NCBI GenBank assembly: GCA_037443205.1
Contig: JBBIOU010000009.1
Coordinates: 1 to 64,000, forward strand
Direction: 5' to 3'
DNA: 64,000 bases
DNA from: JBBIOU01 sp037443205
GTDB lineage: Bacteria; Bacteroidota; Bacteroidia; Flavobacteriales_D; UBA2798
The translations under genes and the position numbers were made by a program. The notes under the pieces are model-generated. The model was not told the origin of the DNA, did not search any database, and saw only the letters and a program-made list of their open reading frames with translations. Positions 34,701 through 42,755 of this stretch are shown piece after piece (position 1 is the stretch's first letter; every line of letters begins with the position of its first letter).

Positions 34701-35937
34701 ACCACTTTGCTTTAATGATATAACCGGAGCAATCAATGTATCACCGTCAGGTGGTGTTCAGCCCTATATTTTCAGCTTATATGATGTTGGTAATGTGCAG
34801 ATAGGAACAAGCTTTACGGGTAACAACTATTATCACAATCTCCTGGGGGCAGGAACATATTATTTACATATACAGGAAAGTGCGGGTTGTGCAATGATAG
34901 ATACAATTATAATCAATCAACCCCAGGCACTTACTTTAAATTTATCGGTTAATAACGAAACTTGTTTGGGATTTAATGATGGCTCGGTAATTCTTTCAGC
35001 TTCAGGAGGTACATCGCCTTACCAGTTTTCGCAAGATGGTGTAAATTATAATACAATAACGCAGTATGCTAATTTATCTCCCGGTGTTTATACCTTTTAT
35101 GTTACCGATAATAATAACTGTAATGTTAATCAGTCAGCTACCATTAATCAGGGAGTAGCACAACCTCTTCCGCCTATATTTAATCCTTCAATTTACGAAT
35201 TTTGCTTAACAGCTCAACCCGTAACTGCCAATGCCAATTATACAGTGTACTGGTATACAGACAGTACATTAACCAATTTAATATATACCGGCAATCCTTA
35301 TACCACCATGATACCGGGATGGGTAACCTATTACGTTACTCAGGAATTAAATAATTGCCACAGCAATCCCTCAACTGTTTCTATTTTGTTAATCAACGAA
35401 CAATTAGTTCAAGACGGAAGTCCTTATTATGGTTGTTCAGACCTGCCGGTGCAAATAAATGTGGGTGTGTCTGCTCCCGGTTCTACTATACAATGGTCGT
35501 CTGCTGCCGAAATTTCTGATTTAGCATCATTTACTCCGCTTATTACCGCTGCTGCCAGCAATAGTTATTTTTATAATGTAAATATTCCTTATTTGAGCGG
35601 AAATTCAACGTGTATAATTACCGATAGCATATATGTTGAAATCAATAATTCACCCGATTGCGGATTAACCAGTACATACAATGCTTTTAGTCCCAATGGT
35701 GACGGAATAAATGATGTATGGATAATAGACGGTGCATATTTTTACCCGCTTAACAGGGTAACAATATTTAACCGTTGGGGAAACAAATTATTAAATTTTA
35801 ATAATTACGATAACCGGAACGTAGTATGGGATGGAAGTTATAAAGGAGAAATATTACCTTCAGGTACTTATTTTTATTTAATAGAATTTATCGAAGTCAA
35901 TAAATCTATAACAGGATGGGTACAAATAACCAGATAA
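31774..35937 (+). CDS. Giant T9SS-exported beta-helix/SprB-repeat adhesin with gliding-type (type B) C-terminal domain
   Basis: This 1387-aa cell-surface protein has a signal peptide (~1-22). The long middle part is a right-handed parallel beta-helix, recognisable by repeated NxISGNDxxG and NxIGT turns (for example NLISGNDEAGI, NYIGTNYFGN, NIISGNTQQG). Two SprB-type repeats follow at ~980-1130 (CFNDITGAINVSPSGGVQPYIFS and CLGFNDGSVILSASGGTSPYQFS). The final ~75 residues (NAFSPNGDGIND, VTIFNRWGNKL, LPSGTYFYLIEF) are the gliding-motility-associated type B sorting domain. It is followed 3 nt later by PorP/SprF, a well-known pairing in which SprF helps place SprB-like adhesins on the surface. Confidence 0.92.
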   Translation: MRFSLNKILFFVFYCILHNTQANVIIINNLNDNNANGTLRYELNNTANNGDTLFISVKGTIYLNNTLNINKNVTIYGFYPVHTTIAAASVFSGSTLLDITSSVKIEQLGIVNLNNVSNLTGLSVQSGNNLYIKNVNIKQFTARGIINSGALHCTNVSFISNSVISTGAGGAVLNNNPGLAEFINCTFYNNSAFQGGAVSNYDQVKFIHNTFHNNTASSGAHINNQGNAVTIQNNIFTGISPSALNNAASTWNNNGGNVYSFTSPGSFLGVTTSDIFNATINLRSNILTDGYGLEYFTLQNNSTAIDAGTFGPEIPATDCRRAPRVLHGGTAQKKPDAGACEYTPFTVTNMITNDFLNRINAINLTTLLSPYYVDFDIPSPGTFSYNSIVNINKNHVIIDGYTQPGSAIWGPGTAISTTTPFILPITINFTSFSSTGLNIINDSCSVSGVKISSTNSAFTINNADYFHLFGSQIFNCNFGIHAQYTENTLIGGLALHSKNVIQDCDSAGIYFSSSHQAVITNNFIGTDLAGNNPAPCNIGVKIINSSYINLPGDYRWFSGNLISGNDEAGIDIINSSNVFVLGNFIGTDRLGLNALPNKTGVIIRNNSDSVYVGVNTLAGRNLISGNDNHGIEISNFNNQSFLSISNNYIGTNYFGNAALANEDDGIFIQNKLNGNTLIKNNLISGNDENGVNISSSNYISLSGNIIGLNTSQTAVLANGNSGVYAENSYFLNIGLTTDNRNIISGNTQQGIHFNNVDYSSILNSYIGISNNGSSFGNIEHGILVENGSYAINIGSHTDSLIVANNNAHGIYIRGTSDGVDIKPFRIENNGLLGISLDNNNTPNPNPNDTDDTDTGPNGLQNYPLIQVKNCGNTTNASGMLYIDAGIGYRLDFFLSSSPPDPSQHGEAGKFLYTYIFTTGITGIYNFDITLPYVPTGSYVTATASKQISSGVMATSEFSLNTQVSLVNIVPNVTVTEPLCFNDITGAINVSPSGGVQPYIFSLYDVGNVQIGTSFTGNNYYHNLLGAGTYYLHIQESAGCAMIDTIIINQPQALTLNLSVNNETCLGFNDGSVILSASGGTSPYQFSQDGVNYNTITQYANLSPGVYTFYVTDNNNCNVNQSATINQGVAQPLPPIFNPSIYEFCLTAQPVTANANYTVYWYTDSTLTNLIYTGNPYTTMIPGWVTYYVTQELNNCHSNPSTVSILLINEQLVQDGSPYYGCSDLPVQINVGVSAPGSTIQWSSAAEISDLASFTPLITAAASNSYFYNVNIPYLSGNSTCIITDSIYVEINNSPDCGLTSTYNAFSPNGDGINDVWIIDGAYFYPLNRVTIFNRWGNKLLNFNNYDNRNVVWDGSYKGEILPSGTYFYLIEFIEVNKSITGWVQITR

Positions 35938-35940
35938 GCC

Positions 35941-36861
35941 ATGATGCATAAATTTTATGTCATAACATATTTTGTTTTTTATACAGGCATTGCCCGGGCA
36001 CAACAAGATGCCCTGTATTCGCAGTATATGTTTAATCAGTTTGTAATTAATCCGGCTTATGCGGGTAGTCGTGGTATGATAAGCTCAGTATTGGTAAGCC
36101 GCAGCCAATGGGTAAATATTAACGGTGCACCGCAAACCTCAACATTTTCTATACAAGCCCCTTTTTCAAAACAAAAAATGGCTTTGGGTTTACAGATGTT
36201 TGTAGATAAAATTGGTCCTTCTAAAAACAATGGGGGATATTTGAGTTACGCTTATCATATCAAAACAAATAAAGGTAAATTAGCATTGGGGTTAAGAGGC
36301 GGTATTTACAGCGCTGAGTTAAATTGGAATGCCCTGGTTTACGAAAATCAAAACGACCAATTTATTGGTACCAGAAACGCACAAACTACTGCACCTTCAT
36401 TTGATGCCGGTACCTACTATTATACCGATAAATTTTATTTCGGAGCATCCATTACGCATATTAATAAACCTAAAATAGATTATTTAAATGCACCCGAAAA
36501 CACAAATTTTTATCTTCGCAGACATATTTTTATTATGACAGGCTATGCACATAAAGCAAACGATAAATGGATTTTAAAACCCTCGCTTATGCTTAGAAAA
36601 GTAGGTAATTTACCGATTAATGCCGATATAAACTTTAGTGCATTATACAATAAAAGTTTTCAGGCCGGTATTTCATTCCGTTCATCTCGTAGCATAGTAT
36701 TTTTAACAGAGTTTATCATAAAAGAATCTCTCAGGGTAGGTTACTCAGCCGATATCAGCCTTAACAGGCTTCGTTCTTACTCGGGTTTAAGCCATGAGAT
36801 TATGATTGGTTACGATTTTAATTTATTAAAAACTAAGTCAGTTTCGCCACGTTATCTATAG
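35941..36861 (+). CDS. PorP/SprF-family T9SS outer-membrane protein
   Basis: This 306-aa outer-membrane beta-barrel-like protein of the PorP/SprF family helps anchor or position T9SS cargo on the cell surface. A signal peptide ends ARAQ, and the hallmark QDALYSQYMFNQFVINPAYAG (residues ~21-41) follows at once. Alternating hydrophobic strands run to the C-terminus. It is sandwiched between the type B cargo gene (3-nt gap) and an OmpA protein (8-nt gap), the usual neighbourhood for this family. Confidence 0.93.
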   Translation: MMHKFYVITYFVFYTGIARAQQDALYSQYMFNQFVINPAYAGSRGMISSVLVSRSQWVNINGAPQTSTFSIQAPFSKQKMALGLQMFVDKIGPSKNNGGYLSYAYHIKTNKGKLALGLRGGIYSAELNWNALVYENQNDQFIGTRNAQTTAPSFDAGTYYYTDKFYFGASITHINKPKIDYLNAPENTNFYLRRHIFIMTGYAHKANDKWILKPSLMLRKVGNLPINADINFSALYNKSFQAGISFRSSRSIVFLTEFIIKESLRVGYSADISLNRLRSYSGLSHEIMIGYDFNLLKTKSVSPRYL

Positions 36862-36869
36862 TAAATCAG

Positions 36870-39206
36870 ATGAAGAAATTTTGGTTGTTTAAGATACTTT
36901 ATTTTTATCCGGCAATTATTTTATTAGCACAAACAGGCAATTCATTTTTTTTATTTAACACAGTTAAAGAAACACATTATCAGGTAAAAGAAATAAAAGG
37001 TATAAATTCTGATAAGAATAATGAGTTTTGTCCGGTTCTGTATCAGAATAACCTGCTTTTTGTTTCCGACCGTGAATACGATTATAATACATGGGGAGAG
37101 AAAAAATGGAAAAAAAGAAAAATACTTAATATGTATAAATCACTTCCCGGTGATAATATTACAGATAGTACAGAATTTTCAGAGGCGAAAATATTTGACG
37201 AAAAACTCGTGTATATCAATCATACCGGGCCATTAATTATATCAGCTGCAGGAGATGAAATAATTTTTACACGTGTAAACAAAATAAGAGGAAAAACCAA
37301 TTATCCGGCCTTGTATTCCATGAAAAAAGTAAACAACAAATGGAAACAGCCCCAAAAACTATCATTTGTTTCGGATGAATACATATATGCTCATCCGGCA
37401 TTCTCTGAAAACGGGAAATATTTATACTTTGCAAGTAATATGCCCGGCACAATGGGCGGAACAGATATTTTTTACTGTGAAAGAAAAGAAGATGGCACAT
37501 GGTCTTTACCGGTTAATTGCGGAGAAAATATTAATACTCCTTACAATGAAGTTTTTCCGGCAATTTATCAGAATCATCTTTATTTTTCATCCAATCGGCC
37601 GCAATCATACGGAAACCTTGATTTTTACCGTTCTGAATTAAATAACAATGCTTTTTCAGCAGCAATAAACTTAGGTAATACCATTAATACACCTTATGAT
37701 GATTTTGGAATTTGTTTTCTGCCGGATAATCAAACCGGTTTTTTTTCTTCAAACAGAAATGGTTCGGATGACATATTTTATTTTAAGACAATTGAAAAAG
37801 TTACTGTTATTTCAAAAGATTTAATAGGTAATTTTACCTACAAAAAACTTAATACTATTGCCTCGGGATTGGATTTTTTATTGCTGGATGACGAGGGAAA
37901 TATTATATCGCAAAATGTTACCGATAGTAACGGAAATTTTGTTTTCAGACATTTAGATGCAAATAAAAATTATTACCTGAAGTTGTTAAATGCAAACGAT
38001 GATTATATACTTGCGTTTTACGACCAAAATAAGAATGAATTAGTTAGACTAACCAACGACAAACAAGGATACTTTACATATAAAAAACTAAATGCCGACT
38101 ACTTTACAGTTTTATCACTCATTGAAGCCGAAGATATTGTAATGAATAAGGCTACCTTAAGCGGGCAGTTTATCTATGAAAAATTACCGCAATTATATCC
38201 GGCCGAACAGCAGGTACTGCTTTTAGATGACAAAGGCAATATTATTCAAACAACCAAAACCGATAAATATGGCAACTTTACTTTTAAGGAACTTTCGTTG
38301 CAAACTCAATACCTGTTGAAATTAGAAGGTAATAGCGATGATGATGTAGTATTACTTATTTATAATAATGCCAATAATGTTACGGCCGAATTTAAGCGTA
38401 ATAAACAAGGCAATTTTGTTTACAGAAAATTAAACAGCCAATATTACAATATGCTTCGTTTGCTCGAAGTTAACGATGATACACTGGTAATGAATAAAAA
38501 ATCGGTTACTATAGCAGGCTATTTTAATTATAAAAATTCAGATAAAAATGTGGCCGGGATGAAGTTTTATGTATTAGACGATAAAGGCAACAAGATAACC
38601 GAATCAGTCAGCAACGAGAATGGTTATTTTAGAGTAAGAGGTTTGCCATTACTAGATAAATACATCTTTCAGATTGATGAAAATGACCCCAACTACAGCA
38701 AGTCTATTTACCTTAATATAATCAGCAGATTGGCCAAACCTTTGAGTTTGCTCGAGAGCGACTCTAAAGGCAGATTTATATACCGGAAATTAAAAGAACA
38801 ATATTTTGAACTTAGCGAAAAACAACTGGATGATAATGTTAAACTTATTACCAACAAACAATCCATTAAAATATATTTTGATTTTAATAAACACCAGTTT
38901 AATAATACTTATCATAAAGATTTAGACCTTATAGCGCTGGATATGAAAAATAACCCCAATTTAAGACTGCTGGTGGCCGGTCATGCCGATTCCAGAGGTA
39001 CCGAGCAATATAACCTTAATTTATCCCGTCTAAGAGCCGAGGCAGTTAAAAAATATTTATTAAAACACAACATCCCATCGCACAGGGTGCAGGTGCAATT
39101 TTATGGCGACTCTAAACCATCGGTAAACTGTAAAACCGACAAAGAATGTGACGAATATCTGCACAAAGAAAACAGACGTTGCGAGTTGGTTTTCCTTAAC
39201 AATTAG
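36870..39206 (+). CDS. PD40/OmpA-family protein with three-fold internal repeat
   Basis: This 778-aa exported protein has a signal peptide ending LLAQ. A PD40 propeller (~45-300; HPAFSENGKYLYFASNMPGTMGG) comes first. Three tandem copies of a ~110-125-residue unit (~315-665) follow, recognisable by GNFTYKKL, LDDEGN or LDDKGN, and YGNFTF or NGYFRV, each finishing with a GxF-Y-KL line and a NK(K/Q/A) stretch. The C-terminus is an OmpA peptidoglycan-binding domain (~668-778; IYFDFNKHQFN, VAGHADSRGTEQYN). It follows PorP/SprF by 8 nt. The OmpA domain should bind peptidoglycan while the propeller and repeats meet the outer-membrane partner or adhesin. The stop overlaps the convergent arsC-like pseudogene by 4 nt. 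Confidence 0.85.
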   Translation: MKKFWLFKILYFYPAIILLAQTGNSFFLFNTVKETHYQVKEIKGINSDKNNEFCPVLYQNNLLFVSDREYDYNTWGEKKWKKRKILNMYKSLPGDNITDSTEFSEAKIFDEKLVYINHTGPLIISAAGDEIIFTRVNKIRGKTNYPALYSMKKVNNKWKQPQKLSFVSDEYIYAHPAFSENGKYLYFASNMPGTMGGTDIFYCERKEDGTWSLPVNCGENINTPYNEVFPAIYQNHLYFSSNRPQSYGNLDFYRSELNNNAFSAAINLGNTINTPYDDFGICFLPDNQTGFFSSNRNGSDDIFYFKTIEKVTVISKDLIGNFTYKKLNTIASGLDFLLLDDEGNIISQNVTDSNGNFVFRHLDANKNYYLKLLNANDDYILAFYDQNKNELVRLTNDKQGYFTYKKLNADYFTVLSLIEAEDIVMNKATLSGQFIYEKLPQLYPAEQQVLLLDDKGNIIQTTKTDKYGNFTFKELSLQTQYLLKLEGNSDDDVVLLIYNNANNVTAEFKRNKQGNFVYRKLNSQYYNMLRLLEVNDDTLVMNKKSVTIAGYFNYKNSDKNVAGMKFYVLDDKGNKITESVSNENGYFRVRGLPLLDKYIFQIDENDPNYSKSIYLNIISRLAKPLSLLESDSKGRFIYRKLKEQYFELSEKQLDDNVKLITNKQSIKIYFDFNKHQFNNTYHKDLDLIALDMKNNPNLRLLVAGHADSRGTEQYNLNLSRLRAEAVKKYLLKHNIPSHRVQVQFYGDSKPSVNCKTDKECDEYLHKENRRCELVFLNN

Positions 39207-39556
39207 TTATGGATATATTTTGCAACTTCTGCAATTGTTTTTTTACTGTTGCCGATAAATATTTTATCATTAACGATAATAACCGGACGTTTTAAAAAGG
39301 TATATTCTTCTAAAATATATTTTCTGTAGTCGCTTTCGCTAAGCTTTTGCTTGTTTAAACCCAATTGCCTCTATTTTATGGCTATTTTACTGAATAATGC
39401 CTCATAGCTGCCGGCAAGTGTGGCCATATAATCTAACTGTTCGGGGCTTATTTTTTCGGTCTTAATATCCTGCATAGTAACATCCTTTCCGGGATTTAGA
39501 TTTTTTATTATTTTTTGACAGGTAGAACAACCCGATAAGTGATAAATTTTTTTCAT
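39203..39556 (-). pseudogene. ArsC/Spx-family gene with in-frame amber codon
   Basis: An intact-looking reading frame of 117 codons is interrupted by one TAG at 39371-39373 (codon 62). The first 61 residues carry the thioredoxin-fold Cys-x-x-Cys, SGCSTCQK, and DITE/YMATLAGSYEALFSK-like features of ArsC-type reductases. After the TAG the same frame continues with RQLGLNKQKLSE, SDYRKYILEEYTF, LKRPVIIVNDKIFIGNSKK, the conserved C-terminal half, to a stop at 39203. One TAT/TAC to TAG substitution would explain it; relatives of this family that I recall tend to have Tyr near there. Either a recent inactivation, a sequencing error, or a truncated but functional protein is possible. The 3' end overlaps the OmpA gene's end by 4 nt. 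Confidence 0.8.
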
Positions 39557-39604
39557 CTTGCACCCAATTTTTTTATTTTAACACCAAAGTTAACAGTTTA
39601 TTTA

Positions 39605-40774
39605 ATGAACGAGGAAAAAATTAAAATCAATCCCTTAAAAATATATTTACCCATTGCACTAGGATTGGCTGTAACACTAGTTTTATTTTATTACGCACTT
39701 AAAGATGTAAAATTTCAGCAGGTTGAAAAAGGTAAAGGAAATTTTGTATGGATAGATTATAACAACAATAAACAAATTGATTTTACAAATGAAAAAGATT
39801 TTGTTACTGCTGACCAAGGTGATTTTATAAAAATAACAACCCGCGATACACTAAAAAACATCAACTGGAACAGTAATATCCTTCTGTTTATAACTTTAGC
39901 AATACTGATGATGATTGTACGGGATTTAGGGTATATTATAAGAATAAGATTATTAACTGATAAACAATTAAGCTGGAGACAATCATTCAGAGTAATCATG
40001 TTGTGGGAATTTGCTTCGGCACTAACACCGGGTGTAGTAGGAGGTGCGGCTATAGCCATGTTTATTTTAAATAAAGAAGGAGTTAAAATTGGCAGAGCCA
40101 CTGCACTGGTATTAATTACGGCTCTGATGGATGAATTATTTTATGTAATTATAGTGCCCGCAGTAATCATTTTTGCAGGTACCGATACATTTTTTCCACA
40201 AGCATTTTCACAAGAATTTTTAGGTATGAAATTCAATGCACAAGGTATATTTTGGATAGGCTTTGCCATCATTTGTCTGATAACCGTTTTGTTGTTTACA
40301 GCTATATTTATTTTTCCATTAGGCTTTAAAAAAATAATGCTATGGATATGTAAATTACCCTTCTTAAAAAGATACACAGCACAAGCCGAAAAAACCGGAA
40401 ACGATATCATTACTACTTCCAATGAATTAAAAGGAAAAAATATTTTGTACTGGTTAAAAGTATTCGGAGCAACAGCATTTTCGTGGACAGGAAGATTTTT
40501 AGTGATAAATTTCATCATCCAAGCATTTGCACCGGTGGCTAATCAATTAATGGTATTTGCCCGGCAATTAACCATGTGGGTTATAATGCTGGTAAGCCCT
40601 ACGCCCGGTGGCAGCGGCATTGCCGAAATTGCTTTTTCAGGCTTTTTAGCAGATTTATTACCCTTTGGTTTAGCAGCTATTTTAGCAGTTATGTGGCGAC
40701 TTATCAGTTATTACCCTTATTTATTTATCGGTTCGTTTTTATTACCACAATGGATAACCAAAAAATCAACATAA
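39605..40774 (+). CDS. Lysylphosphatidylglycerol synthase TM-region/UPF0104-type membrane protein
   Basis: This integral membrane protein is 389 aa from ATG 39605; an upstream start at 39539 would add 22 residues and overlap the arsC-like gene's promoter end, so I prefer the shorter form. It has about seven to eight transmembrane segments. The WEFASALTPGVVGGAAIAMFIL and LVSPTPGGSGIAEIAFSGFLADL lines are the hallmark of the AglD2/MprF-like flippase domain. Family members are implicated in moving or modifying lipids. No synthase domain is attached. The divergent arsC-like gene shares the start region. Confidence 0.82.
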   Translation: MNEEKIKINPLKIYLPIALGLAVTLVLFYYALKDVKFQQVEKGKGNFVWIDYNNNKQIDFTNEKDFVTADQGDFIKITTRDTLKNINWNSNILLFITLAILMMIVRDLGYIIRIRLLTDKQLSWRQSFRVIMLWEFASALTPGVVGGAAIAMFILNKEGVKIGRATALVLITALMDELFYVIIVPAVIIFAGTDTFFPQAFSQEFLGMKFNAQGIFWIGFAIICLITVLLFTAIFIFPLGFKKIMLWICKLPFLKRYTAQAEKTGNDIITTSNELKGKNILYWLKVFGATAFSWTGRFLVINFIIQAFAPVANQLMVFARQLTMWVIMLVSPTPGGSGIAEIAFSGFLADLLPFGLAAILAVMWRLISYYPYLFIGSFLLPQWITKKST

Positions 40775-40806
40775 ACCTCTATTATAATTAATATGATTAG
40801 TATTAT

Positions 40807-40948
40807 AAACCCAAATTCAGCATTAGAAATTTGAAATAAATCCAAATTTTCCGACAGAGGCGGACTGAGTGTGTTGAGTATCGTGTGGGATTTGGGTTAT
40901 CCGCCATCAGGCGAACATTACGCATTAGCATGCGTAATGTGGGATAAA
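40807..40948 (+). repeat. Multi-hairpin intergenic repeat, copy 3 (inverted loop)
   Basis: The variable segment matches copy 1. The 10-bp hairpin is 40916-40925/40930-40939 with loop TAGC, the reverse complement of GCTA in copies 2 and 4: the hairpin alone is inverted while both flanks keep the same orientation. The AACCCAAAT and ATTTGGGTT arms and the GGGATAA closing sequence are present. It lies between the flippase-like gene and the subtilase. Confidence 0.85.
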
Positions 40949-40965
40949 TATAATATATTTGAACT

Positions 40966-42648
40966 ATGTTTGCTCATGTTAATAATAAATACTTACTAAA
41001 AATCATTCTATGTTTATTTGGTTACAATACTTTGTATGCACAAACACGCCCTGATTGCTACCTGGTATTTTTTACCGATAAAAATAATTCACCGTATAGT
41101 TTAAACAATCCGCAACAATACCTTTCGCTCCGGGCCATAGAACGCAGGCAAAAACAACAGATAACGCTTAAAGAAAACGACCTGCCGGTTAATCCGGCAT
41201 ATATCAATGCTGTATTATCTACCGGAAATGTAACGCTTAAATTAAAATCAAAATGGTTTAATGCCATTACCATACAAACTACCGATAGCAATGCATTGCA
41301 ATTAATATCGCAATTACCTTTTGTAAGTTCGGTAAGAAGTGTGCAAACAACCAACCAACACCTGCGTAATACCAAAGAATTATTTTTTAATACTCCTAAA
41401 GAGCAATTACAAATACAATCAGATTTTTGTAACGAATATGGTCAGGCATGCAACCAGATAAATATGCTGAACGGAATATCATTACATAAATTGGGATATA
41501 CCGGTAAAGGAATGATAATTGCCCAAATGGATTCAGGATACCCTGATGTACTTAATATGCAATGTTTTGCAAATATGCTGCAAGAAAACAGATTGCTCTG
41601 TTATTACGATTTTGTTGACCTCGAAACAGATGTATTTAATAATCCCAGCTCGCACGGAACATTAGTATTATCAACCATGGCAGCTAAACTACCCGGGCAA
41701 TACATAGGTACAGCGCCCGATGCTTCATACATGTTATTTGTTACAGAAGATGCACCTGTAGAATATATAATTGAAGAAGATAATTGGGTTGCCGCAGCCG
41801 AATTTGCCGACAGTGCAGGCGCAGATATTATTAATACCTCATTGGGTTATACAACTTTTGACGATAGCACACAAAATCATACCTATGCCGATATGAACGG
41901 AAAAACAGCGCGCATCAGCATTGCCTCAACCATTGCCGCAAGCAAAGGAATATTGTGTGTAACCAGTGCCGGTAACCAGGGTAATAGTCCGTGGTTTTAT
42001 ATCAGCGCACCGGCCGATGCTGATAGCATTCTAAGTGTTGGGGCTGTTAATCAACATGGGGTGTATGCCGCTTTCAGTTCTAAAGGCCCTACCAGCGATG
42101 GCAGAATAAAACCCGATGTAGCTGCACAAGGTAATAATGCCGTATTTATATGGCCGGGTGGAAACATTGCCACAGGCAACGGCACTTCATTTTCTTCACC
42201 CATATTGGCCGGCATGGCCGCCAGCTTGTGGCAAGCTCATCCTGATAAAACCAATCTGCAAATTATTGAGGCCATCAAACAATCGGCTTCGCAGTATAAC
42301 CATCCCGATACCTTAATTGGTTATGGTATTCCCGATTTTTACAAGGCTCATCGCATACTTAGCGGATTAAATACAAACTATTACGATTTTAATCTGATAA
42401 ATATTTTTCCCAATCCATTTACAGACAGATTTAACATCGAATTACTGGCCGGTGAAGAAACACAAATTGAATTTATTTTATATGATTATGCCGGAAGAAT
42501 TATCTGGAGTAAAACACATCCATTAACCCCAAACAAAAATAATTTGCTTACCATATACGACACTAATCCGCCCTTATCAAAAGGCCTGTATTATCTATTC
42601 TGCAAATCTTCACAAAATACAAGGGTACTAAAATTGGTAAAACAATAA
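40966..42648 (+). CDS. T9SS-secreted subtilisin-like serine protease (S8)
   Basis: This 560-aa extracellular protease has a signal peptide (~1-26) and an N-terminal propeptide-like segment (~27-140). The S8 catalytic triad is Asp189 (IIAQMDSGYPD), His230 (NPSSHGTLV) and Ser408 (GNGTSFSSPILAG), with the oxyanion asparagine in TSAGNQGNS. The final ~80 residues (IFPNPFTDRFNIELL ... KGLYYLFC) are a type A C-terminal sorting domain, so it is exported by T9SS. It is a degradative enzyme for external protein. It follows a multi-hairpin repeat and has no operon partner. Confidence 0.93.
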   Translation: MFAHVNNKYLLKIILCLFGYNTLYAQTRPDCYLVFFTDKNNSPYSLNNPQQYLSLRAIERRQKQQITLKENDLPVNPAYINAVLSTGNVTLKLKSKWFNAITIQTTDSNALQLISQLPFVSSVRSVQTTNQHLRNTKELFFNTPKEQLQIQSDFCNEYGQACNQINMLNGISLHKLGYTGKGMIIAQMDSGYPDVLNMQCFANMLQENRLLCYYDFVDLETDVFNNPSSHGTLVLSTMAAKLPGQYIGTAPDASYMLFVTEDAPVEYIIEEDNWVAAAEFADSAGADIINTSLGYTTFDDSTQNHTYADMNGKTARISIASTIAASKGILCVTSAGNQGNSPWFYISAPADADSILSVGAVNQHGVYAAFSSKGPTSDGRIKPDVAAQGNNAVFIWPGGNIATGNGTSFSSPILAGMAASLWQAHPDKTNLQIIEAIKQSASQYNHPDTLIGYGIPDFYKAHRILSGLNTNYYDFNLINIFPNPFTDRFNIELLAGEETQIEFILYDYAGRIIWSKTHPLTPNKNNLLTIYDTNPPLSKGLYYLFCKSSQNTRVLKLVKQ

Positions 42649-42724
42649 CGGCTTATCGGTAAAGTATTGATAAACAATTGTTAAAAAATACTTTAAAGGT
42701 TTCCACATACTGCCATTATATTTA

Positions 42725-42732
42725 TAACTTTG
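42725..42732 (+). promoter_or_regulatory. Candidate -7 box TAACTTTG upstream of the TPR/comA operon
   Basis: The sequence matches TAnnTTTG exactly, 23 bp before the ATG at 42756. A hairpin with arms AAAGTATT (42661-42668) and AATACTTT (42687-42694) lies just upstream and could be the end of the subtilase transcript. No clear -33 TTG was found. Confidence 0.4.
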
Positions 42733-42755
42733 TTATTTAAAATATCATATCAAAT

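Noticed and set aside
39371..39373. TAG as a reassigned or selenocysteine-like codon
   Set aside because: Other genes here end with TAG, and I see no downstream recoding structure; a point mutation or error is simpler.
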